DNA of 20,333 nucleotides from Pseudomonadota bacterium (GTDB lineage Bacteria > Pseudomonadota > Alphaproteobacteria > Rhizobiales > Xanthobacteraceae), in NCBI GenBank assembly GCA_021779635.1, contig JAJYAH010000032.1, positions 1-20,333 on the forward strand, given 5' to 3'. Numbering within the stretch: position 1 is the first letter of the stretch; each line of letters opens with the position of its first letter. Shown in pieces: positions 1-8,255 of the stretch. A model generated the notes under the pieces. That model saw only the letters and a program-made list of their open reading frames with translations. It was not told the DNA's origin and searched no databases. Position numbers and translations under genes: made by a program.

Positions 1-1599
<1,599 letters not shown>

Positions 1600-1602
1600 A
1601 GC

Positions 1603-1623
1603 CGTGATCGACATCACGTGATG
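1603..1623. promoter_or_regulatory. Palindromic site between the monooxygenase and the IclR fragment
   Basis: A perfect 12-base palindrome, CATCACGTGATG, occupies 1612-1623. It overlaps a second inverted repeat, CGTGAT-CGAC-ATCACG (1603-1618). No T-run follows, so a rho-independent terminator is unlikely. It could be an operator for the adjacent IclR-type regulator, but that rests on position only. Confidence 0.35.
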
Positions 1624-1694
1624 GGCCTCCTGACCTGGTGGGCGCGAAATCGAAGTGTGCATTCCCGTCGCATTAGCTGGCAGGGAGGGAGCCC

Positions 1695-2051
1695 ATGAAA
1701 GCGCAGGAACTCAGTCCATGTCCGGAAGAAACTGGCGTCGTTAAATCGGCGATCCGAAGGCTAGAAATTCTCGAATATTTAGACGAGGTCCAGCAACCTC
1801 TCAACAACGTTGCTGTGGCAACGGCATTGGATTATCCGCAATCGAGCACCGCGGCGCTGCTACGAAGCCCGACGACCATGGGTTATCTGCACTACAACTC
1901 GCGAAAGCGAGCATATGTGCCGACCGATCGCGTTCCCTTTCTCGGAAGCTGGATCAATCCCGCCTTGTTTCAAGAGGCTGGTTTGAGATCGGTTTTTCGA
2001 TCCCCGCATCGCCCAGTGCCGCGTCGGCGGCCTGCCGCGTCATGGTCTTGA
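1695..2051 (+). pseudogene. IclR-family regulator, truncated after the N-terminal DNA-binding domain
   Basis: The start ATG at 1695 is preceded by a strong ribosome site (GGGAGGGA, about 1683-1690). Residues 17-97 match the IclR winged-helix domain: SAIRRLEILEYLDE, then YPQSSTAALLRS, then the GYLHYNSRKRAYVPTDRV wing and LGSWINPALFQ. Homology ends abruptly near base 1985. The last 20 or so residues are read-through into unrelated inverted sequence, so the effector-binding domain (about 150 residues in the family) is missing. A proline at residue 59, in what should be the recognition-helix region (LLRSPTTMGYL), may be another sign of decay. The surviving fragment could still bind DNA if expressed, but is probably non-functional. 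It would have controlled the upstream monooxygenase or the facing thiolase. Confidence 0.8.
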
Positions 2052-2115
2052 GGTCTACGTCGAGCATTCGCCTGAACGGCGTCATGCCGACGCTGACGAT
2101 GAATATGTCTTGCAT
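1986..2115 (-). pseudogene. 5' fragment of a thiolase / acetyl-CoA acetyltransferase-like gene
   Basis: Read on the minus strand from the ATG at 2115, the frame gives MQDIFIVSVGMTPFRR, then about 25 residues ending in ALGDAGIEKP. This is the usual N-terminal strand-helix of SCP2-type thiolases (the VGMTPFGR and ADAGI signatures). A ribosome site GGAG lies at 2126-2129 at proper spacing. Homology stops after about 42 residues near base 1988, where it meets the truncated IclR gene. The frame then runs antisense into that gene and stops at 1954. The catalytic Cys and His regions are absent. In intact form it would cleave or condense acyl-CoA thioesters, which fits a catabolic role beside the Baeyer-Villiger enzyme. 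Confidence 0.7.
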
Positions 2116-2159
2116 GGCAATTACTCTCCAGCAGTCAAGCCAAGCGGCTTAGAATAATT

Positions 2160-3699
2160 AGTCATCCGTGAACTATTCCGAAGTGTCTGAGGGACAATGG
2201 AAATTGGGCGAATTGCGGCAGTTGGATTTGCCGGAATTTGGGGCTTTGACGGTGATTTTCTTGCGAATTCGGATTGGGGATTCCCTTGCATCGGAAGCCG
2301 TGATTCTCTGGGCTTGATGAGATCGACCGGAGAGATTCGATGCGGCCACGGGAGCGTCGGGAGAGCGGCGAGCAGGATCTGTTTCGTTCACGGCTCGACC
2401 AGATCATCGACACGAAGCATGCGCTGGTGAAACTGGCGTGCACGATCGACTGGCGGTTTCTGGAAGAGAAATTCGGCGCCGTCTACAAGGATGGAGCGGG
2501 CCAGCCGCCATTGCCGACGCGGTTGATGGCAGGGCTTGCGATCCTCAAGCACACCTACAACCTCAGCGATGAAGTGTTGTGTGAACTGTGGATCGAGAAC
2601 CCGTATTACCAGTACTTTTGCGGGGAAGAGTTCTTCCAGCACCGACTGCCGCTGGATCGTTCCTCGATGACGAACTGGCGTCAGCGCATGGGCGAAGAAC
2701 GGCTCCAGGGGCTTTTGCAAGAGAGCCTGGCGGTCGCCACCAAGACTGGTGCGATGAAGCCTGGCGATCTCACGCGCGTCATCGTCGATACCACGGTGCA
2801 GCCGAAGAACGTCACCTTCCAGACCGATGCCAAGCTGTTGAACCGGGACCGCGAGAAGTTGGTGAAGCTGGCCAAAAAGTGTGGCGTTGATCTACGGCAG
2901 TCTTATACGCGGGTCGGCAAGTTCGAACTCATTCAGCATCAGCGTTACGCCCATGCCAAGCAGTTCAAGCGCGCCAACAGGGCTTTACGCAAGCTCAAAA
3001 CCTATCTTGGCCGTGTGATCCGCGATATCGCCCGCAAGATCGACGGCGATCCCGGGCTCGAGACGGCGTTCGCTCAGCTGCTGAGCCTGGCGCGGCGCGT
3101 ACGCGCCCAGGAGCGCGGACAGCGCGGGCCCAAGGTCTACAGCCTGCACGCGCCCGAAGTGGAGTGCATCGGCAAGGGCAAGGCGCACAAGCCTTACGAG
3201 TTCGGCGTCAAGGTCAGCGTGGCCACCACCCTCAAGCACAGCAAAGGCGGCCAGTTCATCACCCATGTGCAAGCGCTGCCTGGCAATCCCTATGACGGGC
3301 ATACGCTGGCCGGCGTCATTCCGGCGATCGAGCAACTCATCGGCAATAAGATCGAACGGCTTCATGCCGATGCCGGGTATCGCGGTCACAATGCGCCGCC
3401 CGATTACAAGTTCAAAATCTACACCTCAAAGCAAAAGCGCCGGGTAACCCCACAGATCAAACGAGAGATGCGCCGCCGCTCCGCCATCGAACCCGTCATC
3501 GGCCATACCAAGAACGAGCATCGAATGGACCGCAACTACCTCGCCGGCCGAAACGGCGACGCCAACAATGCCCGCCGTCGGCTACAACTTCCGGCGCCTG
3601 ATCCGCTGGCTCAGTATTCTATTGCGCCTCTTCCTCGCCGTCCTCTTCGCTCAGCCAAACCCGCTGCCGGCGTGAAAAGCCGATTCTTCACCGAAGACT
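2160..3699 (+). mobile_element. IS5-type insertion sequence, about 1540 bp
   Basis: The left end begins AGTCATCCGTGAACTAT (2160 onward). The right end, read as reverse complement from 3699, begins AGTCTTCGGTGAAGAAT, matching at 13 of the first 17 positions. AATT lies directly outside both ends (2156-2159 and 3700-3703), consistent with a 4-bp target duplication. AATT is its own complement, so the exact ends could shift by up to four bases. One long transposase gene fills most of the element; the first 180 bases are a non-coding left end. The element lies just upstream of the thiolase fragment and separates it from whatever lay beyond. Confidence 0.75.
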
Positions 3700-3701
3700 A
3701 A
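2340..3701 (+). CDS. IS5-family DDE transposase with a frameshifted C terminus
   Basis: The ATG at 2340 has GGAGAG at 2329-2334. The 453-residue product has the IS5-type N-terminal domain (LPTRLMAGLAILKHTYNLSDE, residues 58-78) and catalytic acidic residues at D150 (VIVDTTVQ), D344 (HADAGYRGHN) and E384 (AIEPVIGH). A long insertion rich in basic residues lies between the first two. After RNYLAGRNGDANNA (residue 411) the sequence becomes arginine- and proline-rich and runs on to the element's right end. In the +1 frame the expected family C terminus reappears (VGYNFRRLIRWL onward) and stops at 3673-3675. A small deletion near 3570-3574, about 8 bases by comparison with remembered family sequences, would explain this. 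The DDE core is intact, so residual activity cannot be excluded. Confidence 0.85.
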   Translation: MRPRERRESGEQDLFRSRLDQIIDTKHALVKLACTIDWRFLEEKFGAVYKDGAGQPPLPTRLMAGLAILKHTYNLSDEVLCELWIENPYYQYFCGEEFFQHRLPLDRSSMTNWRQRMGEERLQGLLQESLAVATKTGAMKPGDLTRVIVDTTVQPKNVTFQTDAKLLNRDREKLVKLAKKCGVDLRQSYTRVGKFELIQHQRYAHAKQFKRANRALRKLKTYLGRVIRDIARKIDGDPGLETAFAQLLSLARRVRAQERGQRGPKVYSLHAPEVECIGKGKAHKPYEFGVKVSVATTLKHSKGGQFITHVQALPGNPYDGHTLAGVIPAIEQLIGNKIERLHADAGYRGHNAPPDYKFKIYTSKQKRRVTPQIKREMRRRSAIEPVIGHTKNEHRMDRNYLAGRNGDANNARRRLQLPAPDPLAQYSIAPLPRRPLRSAKPAAGVKSRFFTED

Positions 3702-3787
3702 TTAACAATTCGCCAGTCGTTTCAAACCGGTTCAAAATGAACAGGCGCCATGCGCCATGTGCTGTCGGCAAACCGTCTCACATCCGC

Positions 3788-3814
3788 AAAACTCTACGAC
3801 CAAAACTTTACGAC
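3788..3814. repeat. Two 13-base direct repeats, 14-base period
   Basis: AAAACTCTACGAC (3788-3800) and AAAACTTTACGAC (3802-3814) differ at one position and are one base apart. They lie in the 142-base gap between the two insertion sequences, which otherwise shows no gene. A plus-strand AAAGGAG follows at about 3824-3831. The layout resembles regulator half-sites upstream of a lost gene. Confidence 0.4.
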
Positions 3815-3845
3815 AATCAGCACAAAAGGAGTAACCATACGGCGT

Positions 3846-5459
3846 AGCTTTCAATTACCCACATTTCCGGCCATGCCGAGTTCAAGACCGATCTCGATAT
3901 CTGTTAGCCTTGAAAGTCCTCGCCAAATGACTGTGTTTCCGGGCGGGGGATCGCTCGATCGCGCCAGGTAGCCTCCGAGCCTGGCGAGCTTTATGAGATA
4001 GAACGAGAGCGTTCCTGATCTGCATCGTCGATTTCCAGCGTCAGCGACAAGTTGATCCAACAATCCTATCTCGGTCGAGGCCAGCGCCATGGCGGGCGCT
4101 GCATTCGGCGCGGTACGGTTCAGCATTGTCAACCAGAATACACGCCAACTCAGGATACAGACGACCGCCATGAGATTGGCCAGCCGATCGGCCGTGCGTA
4201 GTTTGGAATCTTCCGCACGGCAGCCCGATTTGAGGATTTTGTGGAAGACCTCGATCTTCCAACGCATGGCATACCAATCGATCTTTTCGACGGCCTCCGA
4301 ACGCGTACGGGCTGGCAGGTCGGTGATCAATTTCCACTCGATCGGCTTGCGTCCCTTCGGCGTGCCGCGCTCGGTGGCATGGATCACAGTCAGATCCGAT
4401 GCCGGATAGCGCTTCTGCTTGCCGATCGGAGGCAGGACGTGCACTCGTTTGGTCCTTATTTCCAGAGTGACCGATATCGGGTCGCCGTTTTCGTTGCGAA
4501 CCTCAACGCGATGCAGACCTTTTATGGCGACCTCATCTATCTCATCCGAAATTGTGTGGTCGCCATCGCCAGCAAGCCTGTCCGTTTGCATACGCACGAT
4601 AAAATGCGTGCTCAAGTCGTGGGTCAGGCAGTAAAGTTCGAAAATGTCGCTCTCGCGATCGCCGACGTGGATGCAGCGACCCGGTTTGCCGAGAAGACCA
4701 ATCGATTGCTGCAGATTGTCCAACCACCGCACGCTTTCCTGCTTCTCGATGGGAACTCGCGTCGGATTGATCTTTCGCTTGAGCGCCGCCGTTCCCTTGA
4801 ATTTCTTGCGGGTCCAGAATTTCACAGCGGTCAACCCGAGCGGCAGTCCCTCTGTCGTGACCGCAAGGCTTGAATGCATCAGGATCCCGCGAAGCGTGTG
4901 ATGGCGGTAGCGGCCCTTCTTGTCCTTGCCGCTGTTGATGTCCTTCGTGATGCCGACAAGTTCGGGGCGAGCACGCTGATAGGTAAACTCCGTCGTGTCT
5001 TGCAACAGCAGTACCGTGCCACGGGCCGCTTCAAAGCGTGCACGCGTCGCGTCGAAGTGCCCGCTCAAAATGTCGCCTTCGTGCACCCGCTTATTGGCAA
5101 AGAACCGATAGGCCGCTTTGGTATTGGCCCAATCCTGGCACGCGAGCGGAATGCTCTCTCCGATCCCGCCTCCCATCCGAATCAAAAGCTCGCGAAACCG
5201 TTTGCCAAGACGCGCATCCCTGAAGACGTTCTCGTCAATTTCCCCGTCGATCCAATGGGCGGTACCGCCCGGTCGGTCATATATTTTTGTCGTTCCAGAC
5301 GAAGCCGGCAAGCGCAATTTCGTCCGCGGCAATCCCATGGCGCACCTCATTCCGCCGATTCAGGTGCTCAGCAATGAATCACAAGGGATTCAAACGACTC
5401 AAGAAATTTCACTCGGCGCGATGGAAATGGAGTCAATGACTTATGGGTAATTGAAAGCT
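3846..5459 (-). mobile_element. IS4-family insertion sequence, about 1614 bp
   Basis: AGCTTTCAATTACCCA at 3846-3861 and its exact reverse complement at 5444-5459 are 16-bp terminal inverted repeats. They enclose a single transposase gene whose stop codon lies inside the left repeat. The flanks show no 9-13 bp direct duplication (left flank ends ATACGGCGT, right flank begins TCACCGGAT). Either the copy underwent recombination or deletion after insertion, or its flanks have diverged. It forms the left boundary of the MarR/thioesterase/ACP block. Confidence 0.85.
3851..5350 (-). CDS. IS4-family DDE transposase, apparently intact
   Basis: The 499-residue product has the N-terminal DNA-binding region found in Tn5/IS50-like members (ARLGKRFRELLIRMGGGIGESIP, about residues 46-68, and KAAYRFFAN). 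The RNase H-like DDE core shows D118 in LLLQDTTEF, D231 in HVGDRESDIFELY, and the IS4 signature Y-(2)-R-(3)-E-(6)-K at Y360, R363, E367 and K374 (WYAMRWKIEVFHKILK). Length is normal for the family and no disruption is visible, so this is probably a functional cut-and-paste transposase. An in-frame ATG five codons in (base 5338) is an alternative start. The stop codon at 3851-3853 lies within the left terminal repeat. Confidence 0.92.
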   Translation of the reverse strand: MRCAMGLPRTKLRLPASSGTTKIYDRPGGTAHWIDGEIDENVFRDARLGKRFRELLIRMGGGIGESIPLACQDWANTKAAYRFFANKRVHEGDILSGHFDATRARFEAARGTVLLLQDTTEFTYQRARPELVGITKDINSGKDKKGRYRHHTLRGILMHSSLAVTTEGLPLGLTAVKFWTRKKFKGTAALKRKINPTRVPIEKQESVRWLDNLQQSIGLLGKPGRCIHVGDRESDIFELYCLTHDLSTHFIVRMQTDRLAGDGDHTISDEIDEVAIKGLHRVEVRNENGDPISVTLEIRTKRVHVLPPIGKQKRYPASDLTVIHATERGTPKGRKPIEWKLITDLPARTRSEAVEKIDWYAMRWKIEVFHKILKSGCRAEDSKLRTADRLANLMAVVCILSWRVFWLTMLNRTAPNAAPAMALASTEIGLLDQLVADAGNRRCRSGTLSFYLIKLARLGGYLARSSDPPPGNTVIWRGLSRLTDIEIGLELGMAGNVGN

Positions 5460-5579
5460 TCACCGGATGCTTACTGCGGTTCTCCCTCGCGCTTTTCAGA
5501 TCTGCTGATTCTAGCGAATAATTTCCGGATCTTGCTGCTTGTTGAGAGCGGAACGTCATCGGTATATTGCGATGCGGTG

Positions 5580-6452
5580 TCACATACCGGTGAACCCGTC
5601 CTCAATCATTTGCGCTATGGCTTCGGGACATTCCATCGGAAGGAAATGACTGTTCTCCCGAAATCTGAAGACGCGAGCCTGTGGAGCAAGTTCGACAATC
5701 TTCGCCGCATCGGCTTCGCCAACCGTACTGAAGCGCGAGCCATAGGCTAATAAGACTTTTCCTTTATAACGAGGAAGAAGCTCCCAAAATTCTGTTGTTG
5801 CTGCCTGGAAGGTCGCAGCTTCCCAGGCCGGATCGCAGGCCAAAGCAACTCGGCCATCATCTAAAAAATGCAAGCCACCCTCGAGGTAGTCGTCGAGCAA
5901 ACCCTCTCGCCAAGAAGAAAACATCGCTTTTCCGGAGTAGGAATTTCGAATCTCTTGCTGCGACGACCAGATTGACCGACGTTTACGAGCTTGAAGCGCA
6001 ATATCAAATGGAATCAAGTTCCCTTCCCGCCGGTCCACGGCGACTTGGTATGCTCTATTGAATGGCACGAATGACGGTTCGATCATGGCGACACCGAGCG
6101 CCAAATCCGGCCTCCGGGCCGCCAGCATCAGGCTTACAGTTGCCCCTATGGAATGGCCAATAAGGAAAGCCGGCTCTCCGAAAACTTCGAGCAGATGCTC
6201 GAGATCAGCTTCGTATGTTTGCCAACTGACCAGATTTTCTGGAGCAGCCAATAGACCCGTTCGACCATGCCCGCGCGCATCGGAAGCGACGATGCGAAAT
6301 CTGTTCGAAAGTGGCTCCAACAATCTTCGGTATGTTTGCGCGTTGAATCCAGTCGCATGCGCAAAATGAAGGAGCGGGGCTTGGCTTCCCGCTTCACTCC
6401 AAGACAGCGCCGAAATTTCGCCGGCCGGTGTGGAGACCATCTCAACTCGCAC
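5580..6452 (-). CDS. Alpha/beta-fold hydrolase
   Basis: The 290-residue product has the order of an alpha/beta hydrolase: oxyanion-hole strand and loop HFAHATGFN (29-37), DARGHGRTG (58-66), nucleophile elbow GHSIGA with Ser101 (99-104), and a C-terminal ENSHFLPME with the presumed catalytic His269. No signal peptide is seen, so it should be cytoplasmic. It is a carboxylic ester, thioester or C-C bond hydrolase of unknown substrate. The start shown is a GTG that overlaps the upstream marR stop by 11 bases. An ATG at 6440, one base after that stop, is an equally reasonable start. Either way it is translationally coupled to marR and forms the leftward arm of a divergent cluster. It ends 120 bases before the IS4 end. 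Confidence 0.88.
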   Translation of the reverse strand: MRVEMVSTPAGEISALSWSEAGSQAPLLHFAHATGFNAQTYRRLLEPLSNRFRIVASDARGHGRTGLLAAPENLVSWQTYEADLEHLLEVFGEPAFLIGHSIGATVSLMLAARRPDLALGVAMIEPSFVPFNRAYQVAVDRREGNLIPFDIALQARKRRSIWSSQQEIRNSYSGKAMFSSWREGLLDDYLEGGLHFLDDGRVALACDPAWEAATFQAATTEFWELLPRYKGKVLLAYGSRFSTVGEADAAKIVELAPQARVFRFRENSHFLPMECPEAIAQMIEDGFTGM

Positions 6453-6927
6453 GGCTTAGGCCCTTATCGCCCCAGCCGTCGTACTCACGGTCGACGGCTG
6501 CAAGTTGCGCCGCGAGTCGCCTTAGCTGTGACTGAAGCTGCACCAAATCGGTGGATGCGAATCCACTCCACATCGTAGCGTAAACGTCATCCGCCTCCCG
6601 ACGCAGTCGCTTCAAGATGACGCTCGCTTCGGGACGAAGCCTAATGAGCCACACCCTGCGATCGCTGGGTGACGGCTCACGTTTAACGAGGTCCAGCTTT
6701 TCCAGGTCGTCAATCGCCTGGCCTACGCTGGCGCGTTCAAGTTCGAGCAGACGCGCCAATTCAGTTTGATTTATCCCGTTGTTGCGCTGCAAATGAACCA
6801 AAAGCCTCCATTTGGTTCGCGACAGCCCGGCAGATTGCATTCGATTGTCAAAAGTCCGACGCAGGCCTCGCGAGATCTCCTCCATCGCGAACGCAATGTC
6901 GTCCTTAATCGGAGCATCTAGCGTCAT
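6442..6927 (-). CDS. MarR-family transcriptional regulator, first of two in the window
   Basis: The ATG at 6927 is preferred because it begins where family homology starts and gives 161 residues, the usual MarR length. An upstream in-frame ATG at 6999 would run through the operator-like repeats. The winged helix spans about residues 36-97: LSRTKWRLLVHLQ, recognition region QTELARLLELERASVGQAI, and the wing with SPSDRRVWLIRL (85-97). MarR proteins are dimeric repressors that usually control their own gene and the divergent gene; several relatives sense aromatic or acyl-CoA thioesters. Here it sits between the hydrolase, in its own operon, and the divergent thioesterase/ACP genes. A repeat cluster at 6956-6990 is the likely operator. 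The ligand is unknown. Confidence 0.88.
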   Translation of the reverse strand: MTLDAPIKDDIAFAMEEISRGLRRTFDNRMQSAGLSRTKWRLLVHLQRNNGINQTELARLLELERASVGQAIDDLEKLDLVKREPSPSDRRVWLIRLRPEASVILKRLRREADDVYATMWSGFASTDLVQLQSQLRRLAAQLAAVDREYDGWGDKGLSRAS

Positions 6928-6955
6928 GACTGGCTCGTGTCGTATATCATAGCTT

Positions 6956-6990
6956 ATTGTATGGCATCTTACACTAATCTTACATACAAT
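6956..6990. promoter_or_regulatory. Candidate MarR operator between divergent arms
   Basis: ATTGTATG (6956-6963) and CATACAAT (6983-6990) form a perfect 8-base inverted repeat with a 19-base spacer. Inside it ATCTTACA occurs twice (6966-6973 and 6977-6984), starts 11 bases apart, one helical turn. It lies 29 bases upstream of the marR ATG (6927) and 54 bases upstream of the first thioesterase ATG (7044), suited to repressing both directions. TACAAT at 6985-6990 could serve as a rightward -10. Confidence 0.6.
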
Positions 6991-7043
6991 CGCCGTCAAC
7001 CGTGACTTTTAAGTTGTGTGCTTCGATATCTAGGGACAACTCG

Positions 7044-7541
7044 ATGAGTGATGCGAAGTCATCTGCACTTTCGGTAGAAGCAATGGTGCAATTGTTTGCG
7101 CAGCACGTTCCGCATGGACGCGACCTCGGGATGCGCATTGACGACCCTGCGCCCGACGGCCGCACCCGAATGCGCCTTGCAGCGCAACCGTTCCTTGCCA
7201 CCGATCCGGCAGGAACTTTCTTTTTTCCCGGTGTGATGTTCAGTCTTGCGGACTCCGCATGTGGCCTCGCGGTATTTCGCGCGCTGGGGTACTTCGTACC
7301 CATTGCAACGCTTGATATGCGTATCGACCATCTGGCACCCGCCACAATGGACGGCGACCTAATAGCTATGGCCGAGTGCTACCGACTCACTAAATCGATT
7401 GCCTTTGTTCGTTGCGAGTTGTTGAGCGGCCCGCATCAAAGGCTGGCTGCCGTCGTGATGGGCACGTTCATGCTCTCGTCTGCGTCGACGAAGGTCCCCG
7501 ACCATGAGAGCGTTCTCGCCAATCGAGCGGCCCAGAAATGA
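7044..7541 (+). CDS. PaaI-like hotdog thioesterase, lacking the motif histidine
   Basis: The ATG at 7044 (GGGA nine bases upstream) is preferred to one at 7002, giving 165 residues. The product has the single-hotdog layout, with the central-helix signature as FFFPGVMFSLADSACG (59-74). The acidic residue D70 is kept. The usual HGG just upstream is F61-P62-G63, so the active-site His is absent. This resembles PaaI subfamilies with SGPT in place of HGG. Members hydrolyse acyl-CoA or acyl-ACP thioesters as cytoplasmic dimers or tetramers. The stop overlaps the next gene's start by four bases (ATGA), and that neighbour is also a hotdog protein with the complementary motif, pointing to a heteromer. 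Transcribed divergently from marR. Confidence 0.85.
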   Translation: MSDAKSSALSVEAMVQLFAQHVPHGRDLGMRIDDPAPDGRTRMRLAAQPFLATDPAGTFFFPGVMFSLADSACGLAVFRALGYFVPIATLDMRIDHLAPATMDGDLIAMAECYRLTKSIAFVRCELLSGPHQRLAAVVMGTFMLSSASTKVPDHESVLANRAAQK

Positions 7542-7963
7542 CAGAGAAAAGCAAAAGAGTCGCGTCTGTAGTTTCGACAATGCCCTATGCTCGGCATCTC
7601 GGCATCGGCGTTGTTGTCGCAAACGGTGGCGCGGACTCCATCGTGTTTCAGCTGCCATTCGAGGCGCGATTGGTCGGGAATGTGACGTTACCGGCGTATC
7701 ATGGCGGTGTTGTCGCAACTTTCATGCAGGTGGCCGCACTGACGACGGTCTATGATCTTATAACTGAGGATCGGCTGCCGAAGCTCGTGAACTTTTCTAT
7801 TGATTACCTGAGCTCCGCTGGTCCTTTAGACCTTTACGCCAGGTGCGAAGTGCATCGGGTTGGCAGGCGGATTGCAACCGTCGGCATTCGTTGCTGGCAG
7901 AATGATCCAGAAGTTCCGGTCGCGTTAAGTCGGGCCCATGTATTTATTGGACCCCAGGCCTGA
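7538..7963 (+). CDS. PaaI-like hotdog thioesterase, lacking the motif acidic residue
   Basis: This 141-residue protein overlaps the preceding gene by ATGA, implying translational coupling and balanced synthesis. The hotdog helix reads AYHGGVVATFMQVAALTT (53-70): HGG is present (H55-G57), but the position nine residues after the His, normally Asp or Glu, is Q64. The following strands VNFSIDYLSSAGPLDLYARCEV and GRRIATVGIRCWQND are typical of PaaI-type proteins. Alone it may be a weak enzyme or act on a different acyl group; paired with its neighbour, which keeps the Asp but not the His, a composite site is possible. It is followed by a 292-base gap and then an acyl carrier protein in the same direction. 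Confidence 0.85.
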   Translation: MTEKSKRVASVVSTMPYARHLGIGVVVANGGADSIVFQLPFEARLVGNVTLPAYHGGVVATFMQVAALTTVYDLITEDRLPKLVNFSIDYLSSAGPLDLYARCEVHRVGRRIATVGIRCWQNDPEVPVALSRAHVFIGPQA

Positions 7964-8255
7964 TAGGAAAATGTTAGTGTGGATTGGACGATCAGATTGG
8001 AACCACTCACCAGGGACGGAGGTTTGTGCATTGACCACACTACTCCCAATCAGACCGAGAATCGATCTCGTGGTAGTATAGCTAGGAGCACAGCAACTCG
8101 TGTGCCTCCATTGAACGAGGGATACGGAACGCAGCGGTGCAGTTTGCGACGACAACAATGCCGCGGCGGATGCCTTGTAAGAGGGAGTCATCGCTTCGCG
8201 AGTTTCGCGCGTCATCTCCAGTTGTCGCGGTCCGTCAGCTTTGAAGGAGCCAGAC
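7964..8255. other. Gap between thioesterase and ACP genes, no gene recognised
   Basis: These 292 bases contain only short frames on the plus strand. A longer minus-strand frame is the antisense of the ACP gene and its leader and resembles nothing known. The last part holds the ACP ribosome site (AAGGAG, 8244-8249). The gap is long for an operon whose first two genes overlap, so a gene may have been lost here, or the ACP may have its own promoter. No clear terminator hairpin was seen. Confidence 0.4.
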
